From assembly GCA_903858935.1 (NCBI GenBank), contig CAIOKO010000231.1:1-43871 (forward strand): 43,871 nt of DNA. The letters run 5' to 3'. This document shows positions 24,207 through 33,040 of the stretch, piece after piece. Both the position numbers and the translations under genes were made by a program. Numbering within the stretch: position 1 is the first letter of the stretch; every line of letters begins with the position of its first letter. The notes beneath the pieces were generated by a model. It made no database searches and was not told the origin of the DNA. It worked only from the letters and a program-made list of their open reading frames with translations. Source of the DNA: an uncultured Schlesneria sp. Lineage in GTDB: Bacteria; Planctomycetota; Planctomycetia; Planctomycetales; Planctomycetaceae.

Positions 24207-24512
24207 ATGTTTTTTCGGTTCGGATCAGTGCTCAGTCTGATTGTACTGGTTGCGCTGACCGGAACGGCGATTGAGAAGCAGATCCTGCAGTTGAAACGTG
24301 CGATCACTCATCAGCAATACCGTCTGGACGTGTTGCTGGATTCGCACGTCCGATTGAGATTGGAAGCACAACGCCTTGGTACGCCCGCCAGCCTGCTCGG
24401 ACCGCTCGAGCGTGGTGAACTTCCTTTGGAACGACCCAAAAAGCCGCATCGAACTGACCAACGACGAACGATTTCGAACGAACAGAGACAGCCATCGGGA
24501 ATACCTGGCTGA
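24207..24512 (+). CDS. ftsL: FtsL-like cell-division protein
   Basis: The 101-residue protein has the FtsL layout: a short start, one membrane segment (LSLIVLVALTGTAIE) and a leucine-zipper-like coiled coil (KQILQLKRAITHQQYRLDVL, then SHVRLRLEAQRLGTPASLLG) with the RLRLEAQRL-x-TP motif typical of FtsL. It lies directly between rsmH/LysM and ftsI, the canonical ftsL place; FtsL binds FtsB and the FtsWI synthase. Sequence identity in this family is very low, so position and topology carry the call. The last 25 residues are basic and polar. The stop is one base before the ftsI ATG, implying translational coupling. The start ATG has AAGG upstream. Confidence 0.75.
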   Translation: MFFRFGSVLSLIVLVALTGTAIEKQILQLKRAITHQQYRLDVLLDSHVRLRLEAQRLGTPASLLGPLERGELPLERPKKPHRTDQRRTISNEQRQPSGIPG

Positions 24513-24513
24513 G

Positions 24514-26271
24514 ATGTCAAATACTCAAAACACTCGTGAACCAGTCCAGTATCCAGTCCGGGCGCGTCTGGTCGTTACCATCATTGGTTTAGGTTGGCTT
24601 GTGCTGTCAGCTCGACTGATCCAGCTTCAATGGGTCCAGCAGGAAAAATTTGCGGGTAAAGCAGAAAAGCAGCGGGAGTTTGTTGAAGAAACGCCGGCCA
24701 GGCCAGGTGACATTCTTGATCGGCAGGGTCGGTTACTTGCCACGACCCTGGCCACTCGAAGTCTTTATGTTGTCCCGGCGAAGATTTCTGACCCGCGTCA
24801 GGTTGCTGATGCCTTGTCGAGTGTACTCGGCTTAAGTTCTGACGGCCTGACGGAGAAGATCGCTGGCAATTCGCAACGACAATTCCTCTGGATCAAGCGG
24901 CGTCTGACGGAAGCAGAGATTACAGCTGTCAGACAGCTGGCGCTTCCGAAAGTGATGTGGGGGTTTCGGGACGAATACCGACGAGAGTACCCTCAAGGAG
25001 TGGTCGCGGCTCAAGTGATTGGTTTGCGCGATATTGACGGAGTTGGCAGGGGGGGGATTGAGGAGCGTTTTGATTCGGTGTTACGGGGCCAGAACGGCAA
25101 GCGTTACGTCGCACGCGACTCTCGCGGCCATGTGATTGAAATCCTTGATAAAGATCATCAAGCGCCGGTCGCTGGCCAAAACGTCCGTTTGACTCTGGAT
25201 GTCGTCGTCCAGCTATATGCCGAACGCGAACTTGATCAGGTCATGAAAGAATGGCAACCGGAAAGCTGTTCTGCGATTGTCATCGATCCGACAAATGGCG
25301 ACATCCTGGCGATGGCAACCCGTCCGACGTTTGATCCCAATCGCCCACAAGAGGCCTCGCCGGATTCCTGGAAGAACCGTGCGATCGCGGATATTTACGA
25401 ACCTGGTTCGACTTTCAAGCCTATGATCGTCAGTTACGGACTCGATCAAGGAGTCCTGCAACGTGACGAAAACTTTCACTGTCAGAACGGCGAGTACCGG
25501 ATGGGTCGACGGGTGCTGCACGACCACCATCGTTATGGGTTGCTCAGCTTGACTGACGTTCTGGTGAAGTCGAGCAATATCGGAATGGCGAAGATTGGCG
25601 AACGAATGGGGAATGAACAGCTGGAGAAAGCGGCCACGCTGTTTGGCTTTGGACGTAAAACAGGAATCGAATTACCAGGTGAGCTCCCCGGCATCTTACG
25701 ACCTCTTAAAAAATGGACCAGCTACTCGACCGGATCGATTCCGATGGGGCACGAGATTGCGACGACCCCCTTACAACTGATTACCGCGCATGCGGCGCTG
25801 GCGAACGGTGGTGAACTGGTCCGTCCACGAATCGTACTACAGGATCAGCAGGATTCGATTTCCGCCGTGTCCCGGATGACGATATCCACCGTTTCGCGAG
25901 AGACCGCACGATGGATCATTGAACATCCGATGCAAGAGGTTGTGGAAAGAGGAACCGGTAAAAAAGCAAGAATTCCCGGATATCACGTATTTGGAAAGAC
26001 CGGTACGGCCCAATGCCTGTCTGCGGATGGAGGCTATGTTCACGGCAAATATATCAGTTCGTTCGTCTGTGGTGCCCCGGCTGAATCACCGCGTCTGTTG
26101 ACGTTGGTTGTCGTCAATCAATCATCCGTCGGGGGTGAAACATTTGGAGGCAAGGTCGCGGCACCGGCAGCGGCGAACATCTTGCGTCAGGGGTTGGTGT
26201 ACCTCCGGATCTCGCCTGATGACCAGCTGATTCGAGCTGCCGCGAATTGGAAGGACGACGAATTCGAATAA
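24514..26271 (+). CDS. ftsI: Penicillin-binding protein FtsI/PBP3-type transpeptidase
   Basis: The 585-residue class B penicillin-binding protein has a single N-terminal membrane segment (LVVTIIGLGWLVLSARLIQL), a dimerisation domain (RPGDILDRQGRLLATTLATR, DEYRREYPQGVVAAQVIG, GIEERFDSVLRGQNG) and the transpeptidase domain. Catalytic motifs are SxxK = STFK (Ser299, Lys302), SSN (353-355) and KTG (495-497). No PASTA domains follow, so it is of the FtsI rather than SpoVD type. It makes septal peptide cross-links. The ATG at 24514 follows the ftsL stop by one base. No murE, mraY or ftsW follows: the cluster ends here. An intact transpeptidase agrees with planctomycetes having peptidoglycan although they lack FtsZ. 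Confidence 0.95.
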   Translation: MSNTQNTREPVQYPVRARLVVTIIGLGWLVLSARLIQLQWVQQEKFAGKAEKQREFVEETPARPGDILDRQGRLLATTLATRSLYVVPAKISDPRQVADALSSVLGLSSDGLTEKIAGNSQRQFLWIKRRLTEAEITAVRQLALPKVMWGFRDEYRREYPQGVVAAQVIGLRDIDGVGRGGIEERFDSVLRGQNGKRYVARDSRGHVIEILDKDHQAPVAGQNVRLTLDVVVQLYAERELDQVMKEWQPESCSAIVIDPTNGDILAMATRPTFDPNRPQEASPDSWKNRAIADIYEPGSTFKPMIVSYGLDQGVLQRDENFHCQNGEYRMGRRVLHDHHRYGLLSLTDVLVKSSNIGMAKIGERMGNEQLEKAATLFGFGRKTGIELPGELPGILRPLKKWTSYSTGSIPMGHEIATTPLQLITAHAALANGGELVRPRIVLQDQQDSISAVSRMTISTVSRETARWIIEHPMQEVVERGTGKKARIPGYHVFGKTGTAQCLSADGGYVHGKYISSFVCGAPAESPRLLTLVVVNQSSVGGETFGGKVAAPAAANILRQGLVYLRISPDDQLIRAAANWKDDEFE

Positions 26272-26613
26272 CCGTGCGCGTCCTGTCGTTAAGACTGGTG
26301 TTCGGCGATTCGCAACAGGGGGGGCTGACACCCACGACGTGACCCATAAGTCAAAAGGGTCTGGAACACAATCTGCGGATTCCGCCATGACAAAGTGTTC
26401 AAATCGCAAATCGATATTCGAGTTCAATCGTTATTTCAGGACGAGTTCCTTATATTGCCATCCATAATGAATCCCATTGCAGATCGGCTGGATAAGCGAG
26501 TGCAAAGGATCGATGTGGCGTAACGGACTTTTCGCGGATCGATTTCGAGATCGTCTTTGATCGGGAATCGCAGAACCCGTTGAAACAGTCGCATTCGGAA
26601 ATTGCAGGAAGAT
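26272..26613. other. Intergenic region after ftsI
   Basis: 342 bases without a gene. I see no clear hairpin, RNA or repeat here. Confidence 0.4.
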
Positions 26614-27639
26614 ATGTCACGCGACCCGCTGTTCAAGCTTAGTGAAGCAGGTCTGTTTTGCCCTCGCGGAGCCTTTTATGTCGATCCCTGGGGGGCCGTT
26701 TCGACAGCAGTCATCACGCACGCGCATGCCGATCACGCGGTGAAAGGTTCTCGTCGGTATTTCACGGCTGAACCTGGTCGACGCGTGTTATGGTCGCGAA
26801 TGGGGCAACATGCGAAAATCGAGCCTCTGGCATTCGGTCAGTCCGTCGATTTGAACGGCGTAAAGGTTTCGCTTCATCCGGCAGGCCATATACTCGGGTC
26901 GGCACAGGTCCGGGCCGAATACAAGGGCGAAGTCTGGGTGATTTCAGGGGATTATAAGGTCGCCCCGGATGCCACTTGTGCGGCGTTTGAGCCGGTCCGC
27001 TGTCACACGTTTGTGACGGAGTCCACTTTTGCGCAGCCGATTTTTCAATGGGAACCTCAGCAGGCGACTTTTGCGAAAATCCACGACTGGTGGAGAAGCA
27101 ATCAGGCGCTCAATCGTGCCAGTTTTCTATATAGCTATGCACTTGGAAAATCGCAGCGATTACTCGCGGGTGTTGATCCATCGATTGGGCCGATTTTCGT
27201 TCATCGCGATATTGAAACGGTGAACGAGCTTTACCGTCAAAGCGGAGTGACGCTTCCCAAAACGAGGGTTCCGAACGCAGGAATGACCATTGAGGAATGG
27301 GGACATTCTCTGATCTTGCAACCACCGTCAGCACGCTGGGCTCAGGGTTTTCCGCATTTGGGCCACTTTGCCAGTGCGTTTGTTTCAGGGTGGATGATGT
27401 TGCCGCAAGGAAGCCAGTCACGACGGGTTCAAGAGGGATTTCCGCTTTCCGATCACGCAGACCACAAAGAGCTGCTTTCCGCGATTACCGCGACTGGAGC
27501 GGAACGTATCATGGTGACACATGGGTATATCGACGAATTTGTCATCGAGTTGAAGTCACTTGGTTTCGACGCTGTTCCGATGAGGACACCTCGTTGCCGG
27601 AAACCTCCCAGGGTAACAGAACAGCCGGCCGTCGTCTGA
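26614..27639 (+). CDS. MBL-fold DNA exonuclease, ligase-associated type
   Basis: The 341-residue protein is a metallo-beta-lactamase/beta-CASP-like nuclease. It has THAHADHAVKG (HxHxDH), PAGHILGSAQV, VISGDYKVAPD and, near the C-terminus, FPLSDHADHKEL and VTHGYIDEFV. The order and length fit the 'ligase-associated DNA exonuclease' family (TIGR04122), which lies next to an ATP-dependent DNA ligase in many bacteria and also resembles mRNA 3'-end processing factors. No ligase gene is next to it here. I start at the ATG 26614 with AGGAAG just upstream, instead of a TTG at 26602. DNA repair is likely; RNA processing remains possible. Confidence 0.9.
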   Translation: MSRDPLFKLSEAGLFCPRGAFYVDPWGAVSTAVITHAHADHAVKGSRRYFTAEPGRRVLWSRMGQHAKIEPLAFGQSVDLNGVKVSLHPAGHILGSAQVRAEYKGEVWVISGDYKVAPDATCAAFEPVRCHTFVTESTFAQPIFQWEPQQATFAKIHDWWRSNQALNRASFLYSYALGKSQRLLAGVDPSIGPIFVHRDIETVNELYRQSGVTLPKTRVPNAGMTIEEWGHSLILQPPSARWAQGFPHLGHFASAFVSGWMMLPQGSQSRRVQEGFPLSDHADHKELLSAITATGAERIMVTHGYIDEFVIELKSLGFDAVPMRTPRCRKPPRVTEQPAVV

Positions 27640-28077
27640 ACGAGTTACGACGAATCGGAGATCAAACGAGGTGATTTGCGAAACTACTCAAGTACTGATT
27701 TCCGATCCAAATGGCAATGATTCCGATTGTATGGATCGCACGATCAACCAGATGAAGGCCCCGGGAAAATCGACCGAAGTCGTCAGATTCTGATGACAGC
27801 TTGTTCTGGAAAACCGATCATCCCGACAGAAAACGGATTCCTCCCGCTTCGCCGCTTGACAACGTCTGAAAACTCGACTAATGGTTCTGTCGCTTTGGCT
27901 TCAGTAAGGGAAAAGTGGGAAGCTCAAGGTGGTCAGAATTGTGACCGAAGTAATTCGTCCGAAAAATTGTGACGGACGAAATAAAGTAGGTTGCCTTCGA
28001 CGTTTTTGCATTTAAGATCTCTCGTCCGTTTTCAATTTTTTGAGTCCCGTAAGTACGAGTATTTGAGGTTTGCTCCG
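27640..28077. other. Intergenic region
   Basis: 438 bases before the acidic-protein gene. The short open frames lack family features. No RNA or repeat recognised. Confidence 0.4.
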
Positions 28078-28416
28078 ATGACCAGAGTCTTGCTCGAAGT
28101 AGAACATGCACTGGCCGCTTGGCTCCCTGACACGCCCGAGGGGCTCTTCCCAGGGTCTTCTACGGACGTTGTTGTTGCACCAAGCATGGCTGATGACGAC
28201 GATGCCGCGCCCGCCGACGACGAAGATGGCTTCGGCGACGACGACGAATTCGAAGACGACGATGATGAGCTCGATGAGCTTGATGATGAAGATGAACTCG
28301 ACGACGAATTCGATGAATTCGATGACGAAGACGAATTTGAAGATGATGACGAATTCGATGATGACGACGATGATGACGACGACGAAGATGAAGACGATGA
28401 TGACGACGATTATTAA
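28078..28416 (+). CDS. Small protein with extremely acidic C-terminal tail
   Basis: The 112-residue protein has a short ordinary start (MTRVLLEVEHALAAWLPDTP, up to about residue 37) and then a tail of about 75 residues made almost only of Asp and Glu, interrupted by Phe or Leu every three to seven residues (DDEFEDDDDELDELDDEDEL and similar), ending DDY. Predicted isoelectric point is extremely low. The start ATG at 28078 has GAGG about ten bases upstream, and the codons GAC/GAT/GAA/GAG vary freely, so this is protein-level selection. Such tails occur in histone or DNA-binding-protein chaperones, DNA mimics and calcium binders; none can be assigned here. Stop TAA at 28414. Confidence 0.8.
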   Translation: MTRVLLEVEHALAAWLPDTPEGLFPGSSTDVVVAPSMADDDDAAPADDEDGFGDDDEFEDDDDELDELDDEDELDDEFDEFDDEDEFEDDDEFDDDDDDDDDEDEDDDDDDY

Positions 28417-28481
28417 TCCTCTGTTTCGTCGGCTTTTTGTTTCGCCGAACTGATGTTCAATGGTAAAACAACAGATCGTAG

Positions 28482-28510
28482 CACCGGTCGGCATGGCTTG
28501 CTGACCGGTG
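28482..28510 (+). terminator. Hairpin between the acidic-protein gene and the phosphorylase gene
   Basis: CACCGGTC (28482-28489) pairs perfectly with GACCGGTG (28503-28510) around a 13-base loop. There is no immediate T-run, so it is a terminator candidate or an mRNA-stability element. Confidence 0.4.
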
Positions 28511-28581
28511 TTCGCGTTCCTGAAGCCTTTGATTTGCTGTTTTTCTGAGATGCGTCTGCACAACTTGTCGAAGAGGTCTCA

Positions 28582-29403
28582 ATGCAGAATCTGTTGGTCC
28601 AAATTGAGGATGCGGTCAAGCATGTCCGCCAGTTCTGGCAAGGGACTCCCAAGGTTGGGTTGATTTTAGGGACGGGATTAGGTGGTCTTGCTGAGCAGAT
28701 TGATCAGCAGGCAAGTATCCCCTACGGTGAAATTCCGCATTTCCCGGTATCAACGGCACCGTCTCATGCCGGACGCCTTGTTTGTGGACTGCTTCGTGGA
28801 ATACCGATCATCGCCATGGAGGGCCGGTTCCACTATTACGAAGGCTATGATCTGAAACAGGTGACATTTCCAGTTCGCGTGATGCGGGCCTTGGGTGCCG
28901 AAGTTTTGCTCGTGACAAACGCCGCCGGAGGAATCAATCCGCAGCTGGATCTGGCCGACCTGGTGGTGATCGAAGATCACATCAATCTCCTGCCCGATAA
29001 TCCACTGCGTGGTGTGAATGATGATCGGTTGGGACCGCGTTGGCCCGACTTGTGCGAGCCCTATTCAAGGGCGCTGATCCAGGTCGCTCGTACGACGGCA
29101 CTTTCAGTTGGTATCCACCTTCACAAGGGTGTTTTTGTTGCTGTTTCGGGTCCGAACCTCGAAACCCGGGCCGAATATCGAATGTTGAAGCAGATGGGTG
29201 CCGACGTCGTTGGGATGTCGACTGTTCCAGAAGTTCTGGTGGCAATACACGGCGGAATGAAAGTTCTTGGATTTTCTGTCGTGACTGACATTTGCCTGCC
29301 GGATCATCTCGAACCAGTAGAAGTCCCCAAAATTCTGGCGAATGCGGCAAAAGGTGGCGAAAAACTGGCCAAACTGATCCCATTGATCATCGAACAGCTT
29401 TAG
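28582..29403 (+). CDS. punA: Purine nucleoside phosphorylase, trimeric type
   Basis: The 273-residue protein is a trimeric (class I, PNP/MTAP) phosphorylase that splits inosine and guanosine to base and ribose 1-phosphate. Signatures: [17 protein letters not shown], the phosphate-binding [86 protein letters not shown] and VVTDICLPD. Asn in TDICLPD-type versus TNxAxG-type loops separates specificities: here Asp-Ile-Cys, so purine choice is not certain. Start ATG at 28582 has AAGAGG upstream. The gene ends 20 bases before zwf, an operon that joins nucleoside salvage and pentose metabolism. Confidence 0.95.
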   Translation: MQNLLVQIEDAVKHVRQFWQGTPKVGLILGTGLGGLAEQIDQQASIPYGEIPHFPVSTAPSHAGRLVCGLLRGIPIIAMEGRFHYYEGYDLKQVTFPVRVMRALGAEVLLVTNAAGGINPQLDLADLVVIEDHINLLPDNPLRGVNDDRLGPRWPDLCEPYSRALIQVARTTALSVGIHLHKGVFVAVSGPNLETRAEYRMLKQMGADVVGMSTVPEVLVAIHGGMKVLGFSVVTDICLPDHLEPVEVPKILANAAKGGEKLAKLIPLIIEQL

Positions 29404-29423
29404 GAAGCGAAAGGTCCACAGTA

Positions 29424-30989
29424 ATGTCCGAATCGACTTCAACTGACTCGACGAGGGCTTCCGAAATCCGGCCTCGGCCAGAGACGGCGAGTGTCATCAT
29501 TTTTGGTGCTTCGGGTGACCTCACTGCGCGAAAGCTGATGCCGGCATTATTCGACCTCTGGAATGACGGATACCTGTCAGACCAGGCTCCAATCATCGGG
29601 GTTGCTCGCCGTGAAAAGACCGACGAAAGTTTCCGTCAGGAGATTTTCGAAGCGATGAAGGGCCAATTTCGCGATGGCGTGATTTCGCCCGATCAGTGGG
29701 AACGCTTTTCCCGAAGACTGTTTTATCGACAGTTGGATATTGCCATGCCCGATGGCTACCCGGGCTTCAAGCAACAGCTGGAATCGATTGAGCATCAGCA
29801 GGGGACCGGTCACAATCGAATCGTCTATATGGCAACTTCGCCGGACCTGTTTCTTCCCGCGATCGAACACCTTGGCTTCGCCAACATGATCCCTGATCAT
29901 GATGAGCCACAGTGGCTGAGAGTTGTCTTCGAGAAGCCGTTTGGCCACGATTTGCAATCGTCTCGGGAATTGAGTGACAACCTTCGGCGACTGCTGCGGG
30001 AAGATCAGATTTACCGAATTGACCATTATCTCGGAAAAGAAACAGTCCAGAATATTTTGCTGTTTCGGTTTGGGAATTCGATTTTCGAACCTCTTTTGAA
30101 TCGAAATCACGTTGACCATGTTCAGATCACCGTCGCGGAATCGCAAGGTCTCGAAAGGGGCAGGGGAGGTTATTACGATCACTCCGGTGCCATGCGCGAT
30201 GTTTTACAGAACCATGTGCTTCAGTTGCTTTGCTTAATAGCGATGGAACCACCAGCACTGTTCAACTCAAATGATTTGCATGAAGAAAAACTCAAGGTCC
30301 TGAAGACTCTCAGCGGTGGAAACCCAGGCGGGATTGCGAATTGGGTCGTTTCGGGACAATACGGTGCCGGCACTGTCGACGGTAATCCAGCCATCAGCTA
30401 TGTCAGCGAAGATCGGATTCCTCAGGATTCGAGAACTGACACGTACGTTGCCATGAAGGTCAAAATCAATAACTGGCGCTGGGAAGGAGTGCCGTTTTAC
30501 TTGCGAACCGGAAAGCGAATGAAATCGCGCGTCTCTGAGATTGCAATTCAATTCAAGTTGCCGCCGTTGAATTTGTTCAATACGGTTGAATGTGACGGCA
30601 ATATGTGTGAGCTGGTCGGAGCCAGACCAAATAAGCTGGTCTTTCGAATTCAGCCTAGCGAGTCGATCAAGCTTTCATTTTCGACGAAGCGTCCCGGAAT
30701 GCAGTATCAAATCCATCCGGTGACGATGGACTTCGACTACAAGACATTCACTCAGCCACTTCCAGAAGCCTATGAACGGCTGCTACTGGAAGTTCTTCGC
30801 GGTGATTCGACACTATTCATGAGAAGCGACGAGCTCGATGCCGCCTGGCAGTTTGTAACACCGATTCTCGACTTCTGGAGTCAATCAGAGACGGTCCCGG
30901 AACCGTATCCCAGCGGCAGTTGGGGGCCTGTTGCAGCGGACGATCTTCTGCGGAACGATGGGCGGAGCTGGAGATCCCCGACGGTCTAG
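29424..30989 (+). CDS. zwf: Glucose-6-phosphate 1-dehydrogenase
   Basis: The 521-residue protein is a complete Zwf. It has the dinucleotide site ASVIIFGASGDLTARKLMPA, VVFEKPFGHDL, the substrate-binding and catalytic RIDHYLGKETVQN, LFRFGNSIFEPLLNRNHVDH and YFxRTGKRM as PFYLRTGKRMKSR. It oxidises glucose 6-phosphate to 6-phosphogluconolactone and makes NADPH at the start of the pentose phosphate pathway. The ATG at 29424 sits 20 bases after the stop of punA; the frame opens further back but the conserved domain starts here. The first 22 residues are Ser/Thr-rich. It is followed by a hairpin; no pgl or gnd gene is adjacent. Confidence 0.97.
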   Translation: MSESTSTDSTRASEIRPRPETASVIIFGASGDLTARKLMPALFDLWNDGYLSDQAPIIGVARREKTDESFRQEIFEAMKGQFRDGVISPDQWERFSRRLFYRQLDIAMPDGYPGFKQQLESIEHQQGTGHNRIVYMATSPDLFLPAIEHLGFANMIPDHDEPQWLRVVFEKPFGHDLQSSRELSDNLRRLLREDQIYRIDHYLGKETVQNILLFRFGNSIFEPLLNRNHVDHVQITVAESQGLERGRGGYYDHSGAMRDVLQNHVLQLLCLIAMEPPALFNSNDLHEEKLKVLKTLSGGNPGGIANWVVSGQYGAGTVDGNPAISYVSEDRIPQDSRTDTYVAMKVKINNWRWEGVPFYLRTGKRMKSRVSEIAIQFKLPPLNLFNTVECDGNMCELVGARPNKLVFRIQPSESIKLSFSTKRPGMQYQIHPVTMDFDYKTFTQPLPEAYERLLLEVLRGDSTLFMRSDELDAAWQFVTPILDFWSQSETVPEPYPSGSWGPVAADDLLRNDGRSWRSPTV

Positions 30990-31023
30990 GTCCAATTCAT
31001 GCAGAATTGTTAACTCAATGAAA

Positions 31024-31052
31024 GAGCCGGGCGTTCGATGAACGTCCGGCTC
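31024..31052. terminator. Hairpin between convergent zwf and the secreted-protein gene
   Basis: GAGCCGGGCGTTC (31024-31036) pairs with GAACGTCCGGCTC (31040-31052) around GAT, with one G-T pair. There is no long T-run on the plus strand; on the minus strand TTTCATT follows. It probably stops both convergent genes. Confidence 0.6.
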
Positions 31053-31111
31053 AAATTGAACTTGCCATTATGCAAAGTTGCGTCCAGGATCGGATTCCTG
31101 GATGGAATGAA

Positions 31112-31699
31112 TCAAGGAGAGTTTGGCAGCTTGTTTTCGAGAGAATTGACCTTCGACAGGGTCAAAGCACTCAATACGACCGCTGCAATGACACCCGCAG
31201 TCAACAGGCAGATTGTCGGATCAAGGCTACGCCACCCACACCAGCCACCTGGAGGGCATTCATCGCAGTTGGCATACTGGCCGCGGGCGCCATTATGCCC
31301 CAGAACGATCAATGCGTTCTTTCGAGCAGATGGTGGTGCCGTCTTTTCGCTCCAGACCCGAAAATGACCTTCGGTCGTTCCAGAACTCACCTGGTAAGTA
31401 CCGGGTTTCAAGTTCTTAACCGAAAACATGCCTTCTTTGTCGGTTTGACTGCGAGCCACTTCGGTGGTTCCCTGACGTACGACCACATCAGCGTTTTCAA
31501 CGACCGCTCCGGTGTGATCGACGATGCGCCCGGCAAACAGACCGTTTGCTGACTGTGAAACGTCCGCCGCAATCATTGAAACCGCAGCGCGACTTCCCTT
31601 TTGGCTTGAGTCTGCTGCTTGAACAACGTTAATTGGAGTAACAACTCCCAACGTAGCGAGAACGACCGCAACTCCGCGAACCAGCTTCAAAACAGGCAT
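31112..31699 (-). CDS. Secreted protein with carboxypeptidase-regulatory-like domain and C-terminal membrane anchor
   Basis: The 195-residue protein starts at the ATG 31699, which has AAGGAGG six bases upstream. Residues 1-28 are a Sec signal peptide (LKLVRGVAVVLATLGVVTP...VQA-A). Residues about 55-120 form a CarboxypepD_reg-like/Cna-B-like beta sandwich (FAGRIVDHTGAVVENADVVV, SQTDKEGMFSVKNLKPGTYQ). A Cys-rich, Gly/Trp-rich loop follows (CDECPPGGWCGW, then a Cys in DPTIC), and one hydrophobic helix (LLTAGVIAAVVLSALTL) near the C-terminus can anchor it. A polar tail ends it. Function is unknown; planctomycetes encode many such small surface sandwiches. It is divergent from folP. Confidence 0.82.
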   Translation of the reverse strand: MPVLKLVRGVAVVLATLGVVTPINVVQAADSSQKGSRAAVSMIAADVSQSANGLFAGRIVDHTGAVVENADVVVRQGTTEVARSQTDKEGMFSVKNLKPGTYQVSSGTTEGHFRVWSEKTAPPSARKNALIVLGHNGARGQYANCDECPPGGWCGWRSLDPTICLLTAGVIAAVVLSALTLSKVNSLENKLPNSP

Positions 31700-32172
31700 A
31701 ATTCCTCCTTGATTTTCCAACATGTCTTACCGTGCCCGATTGAACCGACCCACCAGCCGGGCGATGTTCGACCAAAACGATTTTGCAAGAATTTCAGATT
31801 CGTTTACGGGAATTTCTTGGTCCCGATGCTCAATTTATCGGCCCTTAAAATCCTTAAACGCAGTATCTTGAGAATAGTTGGTAAACTTCACCTAAACTAC
31901 CCAAACCTCCATCGGGGTGCGTTGAGTGTGGAAAAGGAGAAAAACGTCTGTTAGTGAAGGGCTAATAATCTACGGACGATGAATGCGGCCCAGAATAGCG
32001 GCTAGAATGCTGCTGTAATCAGTTTCGAAATCGGACTCGAACGCAATGAGACACCATAGCAGCGTCACGAAGCAGCATCACCAGGATTCCGTTGTGACTT
32101 CTGGAGACATTATCGAGCGATTGAAGCGATCATTCAGGCGATTTTTGAAGTACGTTTGAAGGCCTCTGTAGC
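31700..32172. other. Divergent intergenic region before folP
   Basis: 473 bases upstream of both the secreted-protein gene (minus) and folP (plus). No gene, RNA or repeat was recognised; promoters for both genes should lie here. Confidence 0.4.
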
Positions 32173-33033
32173 ATGAAGAATTCTGAAATTGGACGACGTT
32201 GGACATTCTCTGGTTTTGATCGCGAACTTGGCGAACGTCCAATGATCATGGGAATTCTCAATACAACCCCAGACAGCTTCTCGGATGGCGGTAAATACAT
32301 GGCGGTCGATTTAGCCGTCGAACACGGACTTCGACTGGCTGCTGAAGGTGCGGATATCCTGGATATTGGCGGCGAGTCAACTCGCCCTGGTTCCCAGCCG
32401 GTTTCTGTTGACGAAGAACTGCGACGTGTCATACCTGTGATCGAGCGGCTTAAGGAAAAGATCGAGATTCCGCTTTCAATCGATACATCAAAGTCAGAAG
32501 TTGCGAAGCAGGCTCTCAGATTCGGGGCACAGATCGTGAACGATATTTCCGGCCTTCGATTTGATCCTCAGATGATCGAAGTATGCTGCGAAACCTCGTG
32601 TGGAGTAATCTGTATGCATATCCAGGGAACACCACAGACGATGCAAAACGACCCTCATTATGACAACGTCGTCGATGATTTGTGCGAAGATTTTACCGCG
32701 CGACTAATTTCGCTGGAACGGGCAGGTCTACCCAGGGAACGAATTGTTATTGACCCGGGAATTGGATTTGGAAAAACGGCTGATCACAACCTGGAAATCC
32801 TCTCGAACATCGCACGATTTCGGGAGTTGGGGCGCCCGGTTTTAATTGGTCATTCTCGCAAACGGTTTTTGCAAAAAGTCCTTAAGCAAACCCTGGACGA
32901 ACGACTGTTTGGCACCGTGGGTGTGTCGATCAGCATGGCACAACAGCATGTCGATATTTTGCGAGTTCACGACGTTGCTGCCAACCGTGATGCGATCACG
33001 GCATGGCAAGCAACCCAACCGACACGTCGTTGA
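32173..33033 (+). CDS. folP: Dihydropteroate synthase
   Basis: The 286-residue TIM-barrel enzyme condenses p-aminobenzoate with dihydropterin pyrophosphate in folate synthesis, the target of sulfonamides. Signatures: PMIMGILNTTPDSFSDGGKY, ADILDIGGESTRPGSQPV, PLSIDTSKSEVAKQAL, IVNDISGLRFD, CMHIQGTPQTMQNDPHY, IVIDPGIGFGKTADHNL and LIGHSRKRF. Length is usual (about 280). No obvious ribosome binding site, but the ATG at 32173 fits the family start. Its stop is seven bases from the stop of the convergent giant surface-protein gene, with no terminator in between. folC and a beta-RFAP synthase are 5-10 kb away. Confidence 0.96.
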   Translation: MKNSEIGRRWTFSGFDRELGERPMIMGILNTTPDSFSDGGKYMAVDLAVEHGLRLAAEGADILDIGGESTRPGSQPVSVDEELRRVIPVIERLKEKIEIPLSIDTSKSEVAKQALRFGAQIVNDISGLRFDPQMIEVCCETSCGVICMHIQGTPQTMQNDPHYDNVVDDLCEDFTARLISLERAGLPRERIVIDPGIGFGKTADHNLEILSNIARFRELGRPVLIGHSRKRFLQKVLKQTLDERLFGTVGVSISMAQQHVDILRVHDVAANRDAITAWQATQPTRR

Positions 33034-33040
33034 GAACCCG

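Noticed and set aside
28012-28563. Minus-strand frame with a long Val/Ile-rich stretch, like a membrane protein
   Set aside because: It is the complement of the Asp/Glu codon run of the acidic protein, which automatically gives Val and Ile codons.
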